From a virus, in the IMG/VR virus record IMGVR_UViG_3300017963_000220, positions 64,001-95,808 of that record: a stretch of DNA of 31,808 nt; one strand, given 5' to 3'. The notes under the pieces were generated by a model. The model was not told where the DNA came from and did not search any database. It saw only the letters and a list, made by a program, of their open reading frames with translations. The translations under genes were made by a program, and so were the position numbers. Positions 15,496 through 24,881 of the stretch are shown here, piece by piece; positions within the stretch are counted from its first letter, which is position 1, and the number at the start of each line of letters is the position of its first letter.

Positions 15496-17189
15496 TGGGC
15501 TTCTATGGAAGACATAGAGTCTACACGGTATTCTGGACCTGGAGTATTGGTCCGTTTCTTTGTACAACGGACATTATGCAGGCTTCTGGCTCGAAGAGTG
15601 TTGGTGGTTCTGGTAGGTCTAAGCTGGTCCTCTACCCTCGACCTGTTCCACGTGTCGTAAGGTCACGTGGGCAGCGACGTGGTGTAGTACAACGCTCTGA
15701 CCAGGGTTACATGGATGTTCTACGTCCTAATGACTGGGTATTCATCTGGGTAGATCCCTTCGATGGTGAGCAACCGGAACCTCTTTTCGTAGGTTTTATT
15801 GATGACGTTCGTCTAGCTTGGACGTTAGACGCTACAGGTACGCGTCAGCTAGCCATTCATGTTTCCTGCTCCTCGTGGGAAAAAGCTATTGAGAACACCA
15901 ACTGTATCAGTAACCTTTGGGTTTCTGAGAACATCAACATAGGTAATCTGTACGACCTGGCACTACGCGCTTCTGATAATCAGTATACACCACTTGTTCC
16001 TGCCGCCGTGGCGGCTATCATGGAGACCTTCTTGGACGCTGAGTCTCGAGAGGAGTTTCTACAGAGACAACAGGATCAGTATCGAGAGGAACTGGCACGA
16101 GCGGAAGTTGACCGTCTGGTAGCGGAGCTGACAGGCGTCGAGGAGGATAGCCCTCAAGGTGATCCAATTCAGATCAATGACAACCCAGCTATGCAGGGTA
16201 ATGAAGATCCAGTACAGACTATCATGGGTCAATTTGAGCTTCCGGGTACACGTGTACCTCTCTGGCGTCTGATACGTCTGCGTTTTGAGGACCTGAGACA
16301 GCGCGTGTTCACCATACCTCAGAGTATGGTGAACAACTTGGGGTCTCCATTATCCCGGTTTGTAGATGAGTGGTCCAACAGTACCATCAATGAGATCATC
16401 TATGACGTTCGGCGCATATCGGCGGACGGTACAGCTCACCTCGAGCGGGGTGGGCGACAGCTTTCTCAAGAGGCTGTACAAAACGAGGGACGTCTGAAGA
16501 CTGCCATGGGTGATGTAATCTCAGCGGCTAATGAGGTCTCTGACGCTGTAGGACTTCTCTTCAATGACATAGCTCCTTATGCCATACTCATGGAGCGTCC
16601 GCTCATGTTGGACGAGATCGAGGATCTCGAGGGACCAACCCTGGATGCCTCGGAATTGACTAACATGGGCCTAGGCTTTTCGGATTCAGATCATTACAAC
16701 ATGAGTTGGCTGGAAGCTCCTCAGATTGACGCTAATCAACAGATGGCAGCCAGTGGTTTGACAGGTTTTGACTTCGCCCGGACTCGAGCCATAGAGATGG
16801 TTCGGCGTCATGGTTTGAGAATCTATACAGACCAGGTGCAAGGTTGGCCAGATACTTCTGACGCGAATAATCCAACTGGTGTACCTAATCCAGATACCAG
16901 AGAACTACTTCGAGATTGGAACAGACGTATCCAGATAGCAGGCTTGGACCAGGTAGAACTTCTGACAGGTGACATCACTATACCGAAGTATGTCAGAGGC
17001 GCTTACATTGGTGGCAAACTACGGCTGTCAATACCCCCTGAGCCAGGCGTCTTCGCTGATGGAGCGATGAGGGTGTTCTATCTTGAGGGTATAGACTGGA
17101 GCTATCAGGCACAGAACGGACATTTCGAGTACACAATGGCGTTGACTCGTGGTTACCAATCACAGAGCCCTGGTGTACCCATCATCTAA
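15495..17189 (+). CDS. Baseplate hub protein (gp27/gpD/XkdQ-type)
   Basis: A 564-aa protein coupled to the tape measure by TAATG. The first 140 residues carry the hub beta-barrel pattern: RPNDWVFIWVDPFDGEQPEP, then LFVGFIDDVRLAWTLDATGT and QLAIHVSCSSWEKAIENT. This resembles the first barrel of the late-control D/gp44/XkdQ hub family, with a short-range bending of DNA-like barrel strands around the phrase 'excursion parameters then observable output'. A helical charged insert lies at about residues 175-225 (EEFLQRQQDQYREELARAEV). The C-terminus returns to beta structure and ends VFYLEGIDWSYQAQNGHFEY, TMALTRGYQ, typical of the last hub strand pair. The next gene is the spike, which the hub trimer would hold. 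The family call rests on pattern and order. Confidence 0.65.
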   Translation: MGFYGRHRVYTVFWTWSIGPFLCTTDIMQASGSKSVGGSGRSKLVLYPRPVPRVVRSRGQRRGVVQRSDQGYMDVLRPNDWVFIWVDPFDGEQPEPLFVGFIDDVRLAWTLDATGTRQLAIHVSCSSWEKAIENTNCISNLWVSENINIGNLYDLALRASDNQYTPLVPAAVAAIMETFLDAESREEFLQRQQDQYREELARAEVDRLVAELTGVEEDSPQGDPIQINDNPAMQGNEDPVQTIMGQFELPGTRVPLWRLIRLRFEDLRQRVFTIPQSMVNNLGSPLSRFVDEWSNSTINEIIYDVRRISADGTAHLERGGRQLSQEAVQNEGRLKTAMGDVISAANEVSDAVGLLFNDIAPYAILMERPLMLDEIEDLEGPTLDASELTNMGLGFSDSDHYNMSWLEAPQIDANQQMAASGLTGFDFARTRAIEMVRRHGLRIYTDQVQGWPDTSDANNPTGVPNPDTRELLRDWNRRIQIAGLDQVELLTGDITIPKYVRGAYIGGKLRLSIPPEPGVFADGAMRVFYLEGIDWSYQAQNGHFEYTMALTRGYQSQSPGVPII

Positions 17190-17198
17190 GGAGACCAC

Positions 17199-18071
17199 AT
17201 GGCAAACGACGGACAATGGGATAGTGACGGTGGTCGTCTTCAGGGATGGCTACGCAGATACACAAACATTCGTGGACGTTCTCAAACAGAAGGCTTCATC
17301 CGTTCGGAGCTGGGTCTGGTCATCGCTCGCTACTTTCCAGATGACGCTGACAGCAAGTCTGGAAAGTATACAGAGTACGATGTGTGGATTCCGCGCTACC
17401 AGGTTCAGATCAGTCATCTGAGTATGGTAACGCCATATGCTGGGGTGAGCGGTGGAAATCAAATCACTCTCAAGCCAGCGGACGGTGTTCCAGATATGTC
17501 AGACCCTTTTGCTATCCATCAGAACGTGATGGACAGCGATGGTGATCTGGTCATGGTGGAGTACATAGGTGGGAAGTGGCCTGTTATTACAGGGTGTGTG
17601 AACCATCTACGTACAGCCGGTGATGGTACAGACTGGCACTCAGATTCTAACGATGGTGAGGTCTACTCACTCTTCTACAACACGACAAGAGCACGTATCA
17701 ATTCCGATGGGAACGTTGAGCTTGACCTAGATGACGCTGAAGCTCCACCTGATCGGAGTCTGATCATCAACGCTGGTAGTAAGCAGCTATTGAAGATTAG
17801 CTACGATGACGGGGCTGGTGAAGTGAGAATCGAACTAGGCTCAGGTGGCACTTTGGAAAAAGTGATTCTAGGTGAGACTTTTCAAAGTTACTTCAATGGT
17901 CTTGAGGGACCTGTTAGTCACGTTCACGTCTATACTCCACCTAGCACAGGTGTTCCTCTATTTACTACGGGTCCTACAAAACCTTTACCACCATCTACGC
18001 CAGCTTCACCTATAGCTATGGATAGCATGGCTAATGATAATCTGACAGATAAAGTGAAAGCTGAAAAATAA
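17199..18071 (+). CDS. Baseplate central spike protein (gpV/gp45-type)
   Basis: A 290-aa protein with AAGGAGA before ATG 17199. Residues 30-150 read as an OB-fold (LGLVIARYFPDDADSKSGKY, YDVWIPRYQVQ, DLVMVEYIGGKWPVITGCVN). The middle (150-225) is a repeating strand region of the sort that forms a trimeric beta-helix (ARINSDGNVELDLDDAE, LKISYDDGAGEVRIELGSGG). His241 and His243 in PVSHVHVYTPPSTG match the HxH motif that binds an iron ion at the spike tip of P2/phi92-type spikes. The last 45 residues are Pro/Thr-rich and end in a Lys-rich tail. It would pierce the outer cell surface on contraction. Stop overlaps the next start (TAATG). Confidence 0.8.
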   Translation: MANDGQWDSDGGRLQGWLRRYTNIRGRSQTEGFIRSELGLVIARYFPDDADSKSGKYTEYDVWIPRYQVQISHLSMVTPYAGVSGGNQITLKPADGVPDMSDPFAIHQNVMDSDGDLVMVEYIGGKWPVITGCVNHLRTAGDGTDWHSDSNDGEVYSLFYNTTRARINSDGNVELDLDDAEAPPDRSLIINAGSKQLLKISYDDGAGEVRIELGSGGTLEKVILGETFQSYFNGLEGPVSHVHVYTPPSTGVPLFTTGPTKPLPPSTPASPIAMDSMANDNLTDKVKAEK

Positions 18072-20179
18072 TGCTTAGACTAAGAGAGAAGACGTTAGAT
18101 GACCGAGGTTACTATCGTCAAGGTGTATACTCACTACGCATATCGCCCATTGAGGACGGCTCGATAGTTATCGACGCCAATCGGGCGGTAGACAATTTTC
18201 AGTTCGCTCCTAATCCAACAGACCTAGACGACACCATGCAGTTTGCGAACACGGTTCAAGCGGACCACGCTAACGGGTACTATGTGGATGTCAATGAGCT
18301 AGGTATGAAGACCATTTCCATCAGGGGTATTACTGGTCAAAAACCAAAGATGCACGTAGCTGACCGTGTTCTGGGAAGCTCCGCGCTTACAAACAGTGGT
18401 ATACCCTACTTTGACACTGGGGATGGTTATACTATCTGGCAGCAGCTTTATAACTTCTTTGTAGCCTGGGCTAACGCCATACGTGAGAGGCCCCATGGTT
18501 ACGCCTTGATGTTTGTCAACACCAAGGATGCTGAGATTTACCAGGTCGTTCCAATGACCGTGAGGAAGGTCCGGACATCAGCTCGGCCTTTGACTTATGG
18601 TTACGCGATAGACTTGCAGGTCTTAGGAGAAGCCGACGCCAGAGATGAAACTCCAAGTTGGTTGGAGCGAATGGACGATATTCGCTCGAGGGTGAAGAGC
18701 TGGCAGAATACCATCAATCAAACCCTCATTCTCGCGGCGAATCTACTCAACGACGTGGCACTATACACGGTCGGCTCTGTGTTCGGTCCCATCACGAGTA
18801 CGTTGACTCAGTTGAACAATGGGCTTCAAGGTTTTGGCTTTACCGCACAGAAGATAAACCGCTACGGAGCTTACTCTCATGACAGGCTGAAGGCTGTGGC
18901 CGAAGAGCTAGCTAATTCTGCCAAGATTGATGAGGGTCAGAACGCTGTAACGAAGACGCTGACGGATACCAATATTCCGGCGGGGTCGATTCCCGGAGTG
19001 TATCCACCTACGGCTGACGCGTGTTACACTAGCTTAGTTCCACCTGCGGAGATTATCTTACGAACAGGGGTACAAGCTCTCTCAGAGAATGCTGTGGTGG
19101 ATGAGGGTATTCGTTCTAATCTCGACTTGGACAGCCCAAATCTGGAGACCTATGGTGACGCTCTACGTATGCTTCAGCTGGTATATCTGACTGTAGACTC
19201 GGCTCCTCTACCTAATTCTACTCCTGCTGGTAACGCCAGCTCGGAGAGTAAGGATCTACACAGGGTAGTCCGCGCCGGTTCGGCTGGAGATGTCATAGGC
19301 CGCGAAGATGTGTTGGCTTCAGCAGCGTTGGCTGGTGAGACCGATCTACTCGAGGACACTGTGATAGGTACAGAGACACGTCACGCTGTTCGACGGCAGA
19401 AAACCATAGAAACGTACACGCTGTCTCATCTGGCTACAATAGTGTTGAGAGATTGGGCGCGGTCAAACAACGACCGCATATCTCCACAGTTGAATTCCTT
19501 CCGAAAGTGGTTCTTGGGGATGAGAGACCCATCGTCTTTCTCTACGGTCTATAAGAATGTGGAGGTGAGCAGCACCGACACAATCTACTCGTTGGCCAGT
19601 AGGTACCTGGGTTCATGGGAGCGTTGGGCCGAAATAGCTTTGGTGAACGGCCTCAAGTACCCATACATTTCTCGGCAGGGCGGAGCTTATCAGAAAGCTC
19701 CGGGTGAGGAGATCGCTATCCCTGTGGAGGACGCTAAAGTACCCGTAGAGGTGGTGGAAGATCTGATTCAGATCACTAAGACACATGACCTTCTTACTAC
19801 ACAACAGCTATTCCTAGGCTTCGACGTTGAAATTAGCGGAGTGTCTGGGGATATGGTGTATTCTGTCTATGACGTTGCCCATTTGGCTGGACTACAAGCC
19901 TTCCGTCAAGAACTATCTCTCGTGATTGAGGGACGTGGCGGCGTGACGCCTGATAGGTCTGCTGGTCCTGTTATCAAGATAGGCTCGAGAAGTCGTGGGC
20001 GTCAGTCCATAGACCTCTGGCAGGCTGTCCTGAAATTGTGGTTCTCTCAGGACCCAAGAGTCAATGAGGTAGTCTGGGTACGCGTGGAACAGAGGGGTGA
20101 TGTGGTGCAATTCTCATCAAAGCTGAAATTCGAGAATTTCGACTCGGCCACAACGGTCGCTGGTGAATTGAGGAGCTGA
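18071..20179 (+). CDS. LysM-containing baseplate protein, possibly fused to a gp25-like domain
   Basis: A 702-aa protein. Residues 1-200 resemble the N-terminal domain of XkdP/DNA-circularisation type baseplate proteins (YSLRISPIEDGSIVIDANRA, ELGMKTISIRGITGQKPKMH, TYGYAIDLQVLGEADAR). Residues 205-480 are mixed and poorly conserved in appearance. Residues 494-551 form a LysM-like unit: VSSTDTIYSLASRYLGSWER, then WAEIALVNGLKYPYIS and PGEEIAIP. The last 120 residues (QELSLVIEGRGGVTPDRSAG, then LKLWFSQDPRVNEVVWVRVE) loosely resemble the GPW/gp25 wedge domain that normally forms a separate gene before baseplate J. No separate gp25 gene is seen here, so a fusion is plausible. LysM in tail proteins usually serves baseplate assembly or peptidoglycan contact. 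Overlaps J by one base (TGATG). Confidence 0.7.
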   Translation: MLRLREKTLDDRGYYRQGVYSLRISPIEDGSIVIDANRAVDNFQFAPNPTDLDDTMQFANTVQADHANGYYVDVNELGMKTISIRGITGQKPKMHVADRVLGSSALTNSGIPYFDTGDGYTIWQQLYNFFVAWANAIRERPHGYALMFVNTKDAEIYQVVPMTVRKVRTSARPLTYGYAIDLQVLGEADARDETPSWLERMDDIRSRVKSWQNTINQTLILAANLLNDVALYTVGSVFGPITSTLTQLNNGLQGFGFTAQKINRYGAYSHDRLKAVAEELANSAKIDEGQNAVTKTLTDTNIPAGSIPGVYPPTADACYTSLVPPAEIILRTGVQALSENAVVDEGIRSNLDLDSPNLETYGDALRMLQLVYLTVDSAPLPNSTPAGNASSESKDLHRVVRAGSAGDVIGREDVLASAALAGETDLLEDTVIGTETRHAVRRQKTIETYTLSHLATIVLRDWARSNNDRISPQLNSFRKWFLGMRDPSSFSTVYKNVEVSSTDTIYSLASRYLGSWERWAEIALVNGLKYPYISRQGGAYQKAPGEEIAIPVEDAKVPVEVVEDLIQITKTHDLLTTQQLFLGFDVEISGVSGDMVYSVYDVAHLAGLQAFRQELSLVIEGRGGVTPDRSAGPVIKIGSRSRGRQSIDLWQAVLKLWFSQDPRVNEVVWVRVEQRGDVVQFSSKLKFENFDSATTVAGELRS

Positions 20180-21627
20180 TGAAGCTACAGGCATATACAC
20201 ACGAGGAACTCTTCGCCCTGGGCCGAGCGATAGTCCGTTCCGTCACGGGCGTAGAGTACCCGTTCTCCGAGAAGACCTTTCATAGGGCATTACTTCAGGT
20301 TCAGGCCATGTTCGGTGCGAACGCCAACATGGAGACATTACGTATGATCAAGGGTGGCAGTTTGGAGGGCTTGACGGGACAACTTTTGGACCGTCGCGCT
20401 CTTCAGAACTCCACGGTGAGGGAACCCCCACAGGCAGCACGTGTAGCTGGTCGCTTTCAGCGAGCTGGCGCGTCTACCACTGAGGGGAGGGCCATTCCAC
20501 CGGCTACAGTAATACTGCGACCTTCGACAGCTACTCAGTCAGAGGTAGCGTTCCGTACAGAGGCCGCCGCGACAATCGCGGTAGGGGATACACAATCCAA
20601 TCTTGTCTTTGCCGTAGCCACGGAAACAGGCGAGAAGGGAAATGTAATTCCATCAGGCGCTCAACTTCAGCTACGAACGCCTATCAGTGACGTAGACTAC
20701 TTTCTGACAGACCGTCAAAGCGGTGGTGGGCAACCTCTTGAGACTGACGACAACCTTCGGGTAAGGGCTCGTACTCGAGCCAAAGCCGTTGGTGAGGCTA
20801 CCTGGTTAGGTATAGAAACCTTGCTTGGTACGGTAGAGCTTTCTACAGGTCAACGTATCACAGCGGCTCGGGTATTCGAGGCGTTTGATGAAGTCACAGC
20901 CATGGGTTTTGGCCGTGTCTATGCCATCATCGATGACGGTAGTGGTGACGCTTCACTTATTGGTGTGATAGATGACACCACTTACGGTCCATACGATGCC
21001 TTCGCTTCTAACCCATACTACGAGTACGAGGAACAGAGCTATCACATCTACGTGGATTTACCAGAGCCTCATCTTGCCTCTTGGTCGGATGGCGTGGACG
21101 CGGCTCTTCAGCGCGATAGTGGTAGCGGTTACGTTGCTCAGACAGAAGGTACGGACTATTGGGTAGACATTGACAGAGGTGTCATAGCCATGGCGACGCC
21201 TTTGACGGTGGGCCACAAACTCCGTATGCAGTTTGAGTTTTACACAGGTCTCGTGAAAGAGGCCGCTTACTTCGTCAACGGTATAGTAGGTAGTGATAGC
21301 ATACGTGGTTGGAGACCTGTAGGCTACAGTACGCGAATCAGACCACCAACGTCTGTTGTGAAGCCTTCAGTGAACGCTGCGATGGTGTTCAAAGCTGGCT
21401 GGGATAGCGTGTTTGGTCGTACCCTAGGAGCGACTAACGTGTTGGCCTATCTCGATGGGCTAAACATTGGCTATCCTGCACGTTATGACGTGATTGGTGG
21501 TATTCTTCACAAAACGCCAGGGGTGGACTACGTTTCTGGCCTACTACTTGATGGCGGAACAACCGATGTAGCTGCTGCCGATAAGTTCGGTGTGGTACGT
21601 GGTGATCCGAGTACGATCAACTTGTAG
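20179..21627 (+). CDS. Baseplate J-like wedge protein (gp6/gp47/XkdT-type)
   Basis: A 482-aa protein with the hallmark baseplate J segment at about residues 148-200: ATETGEKGNVIPSGAQLQL, a PIxxVxxF strand, then RQSGGGQPLETDDNLRVRAR. This is the family pattern GxxGNV...GGxxxESDxxLRxR. The N-terminus is helical (EELFALGRAIVRSVTG). Residues about 275-365 form an extra beta-sandwich insert (DYWVDIDRGVIAMATPLTVG followed by HKLRMQFEFYTG), after which the wedge domain resumes (AAYFVNGIVGSDSIRGW, VLAYLDGLNIG). J proteins dimerise to form the ring of wedges that triggers sheath contraction. It follows the LysM gene with a TGATG overlap and precedes the second wedge protein by 8 nt. Confidence 0.85.
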   Translation: MKLQAYTHEELFALGRAIVRSVTGVEYPFSEKTFHRALLQVQAMFGANANMETLRMIKGGSLEGLTGQLLDRRALQNSTVREPPQAARVAGRFQRAGASTTEGRAIPPATVILRPSTATQSEVAFRTEAAATIAVGDTQSNLVFAVATETGEKGNVIPSGAQLQLRTPISDVDYFLTDRQSGGGQPLETDDNLRVRARTRAKAVGEATWLGIETLLGTVELSTGQRITAARVFEAFDEVTAMGFGRVYAIIDDGSGDASLIGVIDDTTYGPYDAFASNPYYEYEEQSYHIYVDLPEPHLASWSDGVDAALQRDSGSGYVAQTEGTDYWVDIDRGVIAMATPLTVGHKLRMQFEFYTGLVKEAAYFVNGIVGSDSIRGWRPVGYSTRIRPPTSVVKPSVNAAMVFKAGWDSVFGRTLGATNVLAYLDGLNIGYPARYDVIGGILHKTPGVDYVSGLLLDGGTTDVAAADKFGVVRGDPSTINL

Positions 21628-21635
21628 GAGACAAC

Positions 21636-23321
21636 ATGACACAGATGATAGGTGCTGAACATGTTTCTCCTAACTGTGTGAAGTTGAAGTTTGACGGGCC
21701 TATGAGGAATGACTCAGCACTCAGGAACAGATCCTACTACACGGTGGATGGGACAAACCCTATACGTGTAGAAATAGAGTACGCTCAGAGTCAACCTTAT
21801 GTGAGTAGCAGTCAAAGAGGCGGCGCTCCAGAGAATGTGTACCTCATCACGGCTACGAACCCGTACTTGGGTGGAGCTTCGGTGAATGTACAATATGCCG
21901 CTCTTCCGTTGAAGGATTTTGACGGGAGCGGGCTGACAGGCTCAAGTACGACTTCTATGGACACGGTGACATTCAAAGATATCACTTACTGGACGGCAGA
22001 CGGAATACGTACACAGGAAGCTTTCGACGAGTATAGTAAGCTTGGTAGAGCCAGGTGGACTAGCGCTCAGCCACTCAACTACAGCACGGCTCACATGGTA
22101 GGGAAAATCAATGACCTTATGTCCGGGGGCCTTCGAGCTATTTTGGAGGGGGACATCGAAGGTCCTGCCGAGCCTACAAGAGTGGCTACGTTCTCTGGGG
22201 CGGGATACGCGTCACCGACGATATCTATTCCAGGGATAGGTTCCACTATTACGTTCAAAGACGGAATAATACCCTGCCATGTTGACAAACTCTGGGGAAG
22301 CTCCAACGGTACAAACCGTCTTTTCCGTACAAGCAATGCTTTCCAGCCTCATTCATGTGTTCTCATCGTTTCCGAGGGATCGTCAGATTCTCCTGACGCT
22401 GGGGTTATGGATAATACACGTTGGTATTGCCCTAATAGTGGACACGACCGACAGATTATCCTTGAGGACGCCCTTCCCGCTGGCGCTACTATCATAGCTG
22501 TCTATGTGCCTCGGCGAAGTCTTTTGTCCATAGGACACGAGATCATCGCCTATGAGGAAGTGGACATAGCGGCTGGTACAGCGGTCATCTATGGCAGGGC
22601 TCAACTCATGTCTCAGCTTGAGGAACACAAGAATGGCGACTACATGGAGGATGTATGGGGAGCGTCCTTTGTGAAGAGGGCAGAGTACAACACATTAGCG
22701 ATGGGAGCCTCGGGACGAGCCTTGGAGTATGTAGGCTTGGATAGCGGGTCTCCGCGCAGTGATAATCCTACGCTACAGGATTTAGACCTTAGGCGTATGA
22801 TTTATCATACGTCGGTAACGATGAGGGGTGTACCTGGCACCGTGAAAGAGGGCTTACGGTACATTTACCCTAGGTTGTGGCCTCACATCATTGTGGAGGA
22901 GGACCCCCGTTGGCCAGCATGTGTGACGATCTGGTTCAGTGAGGATACCATAATAGGTGATCTGAGTTGGATCACTTCCCCCAATGTTGAGCCCTGGGAA
23001 ACCTGGCTTGACGAGCTATCCTGGCCTGATGGGATGCCTCTGGAACTCATAGCTGAGACCTACTACAGGGATGACGGTGTTGATGATGGCACCTATGGGG
23101 ACTACTTCCTCGAGGACTTCACAGAAGATCCTGTGATATGGCCATATCCTGTCGTCCTTAGTGGTTCTATTGTAGGTTTGCTAGGTACAGCGGCTCCGTC
23201 GATACCTCCACCAGCTTCAACAAGTACAACATACAGGAGTTACCTTGTGCGGCCAGAGGCTTTAGACAAGGTACTCCCATCGGGATGTGGGGTGTTGTTA
23301 CTCGACATCTCTCTCCTGTGA
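21636..23321 (+). CDS. Baseplate wedge / tail protein I-position protein
   Basis: A 561-aa protein with AGGAGA before ATG 21636. The first 100 residues form an Ig-like domain (HVSPNCVKLKFDGPMRNDSA, LRNRSYYTVDGTNPIRVEI) of the type often used in cell-surface and fibre-anchoring proteins. Residues about 160-290 include a second beta-rich domain, and residues 380-440 contain a helical stretch and KEGLRYIYPRLWPHIIVEED. The C-terminus ends in a Pro/Ser/Thr stretch followed by a hydrophobic end. In Mu- and PBSX-like phages the gene after J encodes the gp48/XkdU/tail-protein-I wedge component that links fibres to the baseplate. The role is inferred from this position; the sequence itself was not recognised. 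Confidence 0.5.
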   Translation: MTQMIGAEHVSPNCVKLKFDGPMRNDSALRNRSYYTVDGTNPIRVEIEYAQSQPYVSSSQRGGAPENVYLITATNPYLGGASVNVQYAALPLKDFDGSGLTGSSTTSMDTVTFKDITYWTADGIRTQEAFDEYSKLGRARWTSAQPLNYSTAHMVGKINDLMSGGLRAILEGDIEGPAEPTRVATFSGAGYASPTISIPGIGSTITFKDGIIPCHVDKLWGSSNGTNRLFRTSNAFQPHSCVLIVSEGSSDSPDAGVMDNTRWYCPNSGHDRQIILEDALPAGATIIAVYVPRRSLLSIGHEIIAYEEVDIAAGTAVIYGRAQLMSQLEEHKNGDYMEDVWGASFVKRAEYNTLAMGASGRALEYVGLDSGSPRSDNPTLQDLDLRRMIYHTSVTMRGVPGTVKEGLRYIYPRLWPHIIVEEDPRWPACVTIWFSEDTIIGDLSWITSPNVEPWETWLDELSWPDGMPLELIAETYYRDDGVDDGTYGDYFLEDFTEDPVIWPYPVVLSGSIVGLLGTAAPSIPPPASTSTTYRSYLVRPEALDKVLPSGCGVLLLDISLL

Positions 23322-23328
23322 GGGACGA

Positions 23329-24870
23329 ATGGATGAGATAAAACTTACTGCAAATCAACGCTTCGACTTACTCGACATGACACGTCTGAAGTCTTACATC
23401 CAGACGGGCTTCGCTGAATTGATGCGTCAGGTGATGGGAGAACCGTATCACTACTCTGGCGTGGCTACTTGGGACCGTACAGATGCTCCGTTAGTCTTTA
23501 GAGACTTCAGTGTTTCCCATGGTGGGGCACCTTCTTTGGTCTTTACAGTGTCTCGTGTATGGACTGGCCTTTATAGCAAAACCTATGAAGGTACTATGTT
23601 CGACAAGGATGGCTACAGAATAGGCGGTCCTAATTCTGCCACCAGTAAACAGCTAACTGTGGCGGCGGCTCCTGGTTCTACTACACGTTACCTGATGATA
23701 AGACGTGCCCTGACAGACGATACACCAGAGCCCAGGAAATTCTATAGTTCTTCCACAGGTAAGTACACGACGACTGTGAACACTCGAACCATAGAGGACT
23801 GGGAGATACAAGAGAACGCCAACTCAGCCAGTACCACGGCGGCATTACGTGACGCTGGTTGGATAGATCTTGTCTCTTTTCAAACGAACGGTACAGATGA
23901 CATAACTGCGCAAACCACTATAAACAGTGACATCATGTTCCGTGATATTCTTACTTGGGCCTTAGGTGCCACTCTCCCGGATCAGGGTTTTTATGGTGGC
24001 TACAGTAGTATTCCTACCATGATTTCCGGTCTTAGGCAGATGCTTAGTCTACTTCGAGGCGACTCGGATTGGTCGGACGATCCAGCTAACCATGCCGAGT
24101 TCCATTCGGAAGGTGGCTTACGTTTTGGCTCTGGTGATACCTCCGACAGTGGGAAATACAATCTGTACTTGTCCGCGCTGAGTCCTAACGTCGTGGCTGT
24201 AAGCGACGAGGATATGCCTACAGCCCTCACTGACATGGAGATACTCAATGCCAAAGGTATCGTGACTGAGGGGCCACCTAGTCCTGCTGCTAATAAGGGC
24301 TATATCTACACAGATACATTTGGCACGTTCACTCCTCTTATTCTCGAAAGGGAATTTGATGTGCCTGCTGATTTCTTCAGGCCGGAAGAGATGGGCGCGA
24401 ATACTATCTGGACTAGCACGGGTGTACATAAATGTTGGCGTAGGTATAACTCTACACCACCAGGTTGGGTTTTGACGTGGAATGGTAATGGTGGTGGCGC
24501 TGACACAAGCTATTATCTGCTTGGCGCTGTACATCTGCTGGACGGAGTACGGATTTATCAGATGGAGGTGTTCTACAACGTTCTTTCTACTTCCAGTTCA
24601 ATAACTGTGGAGCACGCGCTAAGGCGTTATAACAAATCCACCGGAGCTACTTCTGCTGTAGGTTCAAATTCTTCAGTGGTTGGTACCTCTACTGGTTGGA
24701 CCCAGAAAACAACCTTCACATCTGGTTCCATAGCGGTAGACAACGAAGCCTATGGTTATTACGTTCAGATTTACTTGAGTGATCCTGTAGGTGTTGATGA
24801 GGGAGACATTATTCGCTTTCATGGTGCCACGATACACGGTCAGATACGCGAGGCGTCCTACATCTTCTAA
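23329..24870 (+). CDS. Tail fibre / baseplate-attached structural protein
   Basis: A 513-aa protein. ATG 23329 is chosen over the in-frame ATG 23287 because GAGGGA lies just upstream (23320-23325) and the earlier start is within the previous gene, though spacing is short. The N-terminal 75 residues are helix then beta (LTANQRFDLLDMTRLKSYIQ), suited to binding the baseplate. The long middle is beta-rich with many Thr/Ser. The phrase GPPSPAANKGYIYTDTFGTF near residue 310 resembles fibre linker segments. The last 120 residues look like a jelly-roll head (ITVEHALRRYNKSTGATSAV, then GWTQKTTFTSGSIAVDNEAY and GYYVQIYLSDP), which could bind a receptor or sugar. First of a run of fibre-like genes. Confidence 0.55.
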   Translation: MDEIKLTANQRFDLLDMTRLKSYIQTGFAELMRQVMGEPYHYSGVATWDRTDAPLVFRDFSVSHGGAPSLVFTVSRVWTGLYSKTYEGTMFDKDGYRIGGPNSATSKQLTVAAAPGSTTRYLMIRRALTDDTPEPRKFYSSSTGKYTTTVNTRTIEDWEIQENANSASTTAALRDAGWIDLVSFQTNGTDDITAQTTINSDIMFRDILTWALGATLPDQGFYGGYSSIPTMISGLRQMLSLLRGDSDWSDDPANHAEFHSEGGLRFGSGDTSDSGKYNLYLSALSPNVVAVSDEDMPTALTDMEILNAKGIVTEGPPSPAANKGYIYTDTFGTFTPLILEREFDVPADFFRPEEMGANTIWTSTGVHKCWRRYNSTPPGWVLTWNGNGGGADTSYYLLGAVHLLDGVRIYQMEVFYNVLSTSSSITVEHALRRYNKSTGATSAVGSNSSVVGTSTGWTQKTTFTSGSIAVDNEAYGYYVQIYLSDPVGVDEGDIIRFHGATIHGQIREASYIF

Positions 24871-24881
24871 AAGGAGGAAAA

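Noticed and set aside
24118-24534. 138-aa minus-strand ORF in the first fibre gene
   Set aside because: Antisense to a supported gene, without start signals or a plausible domain.
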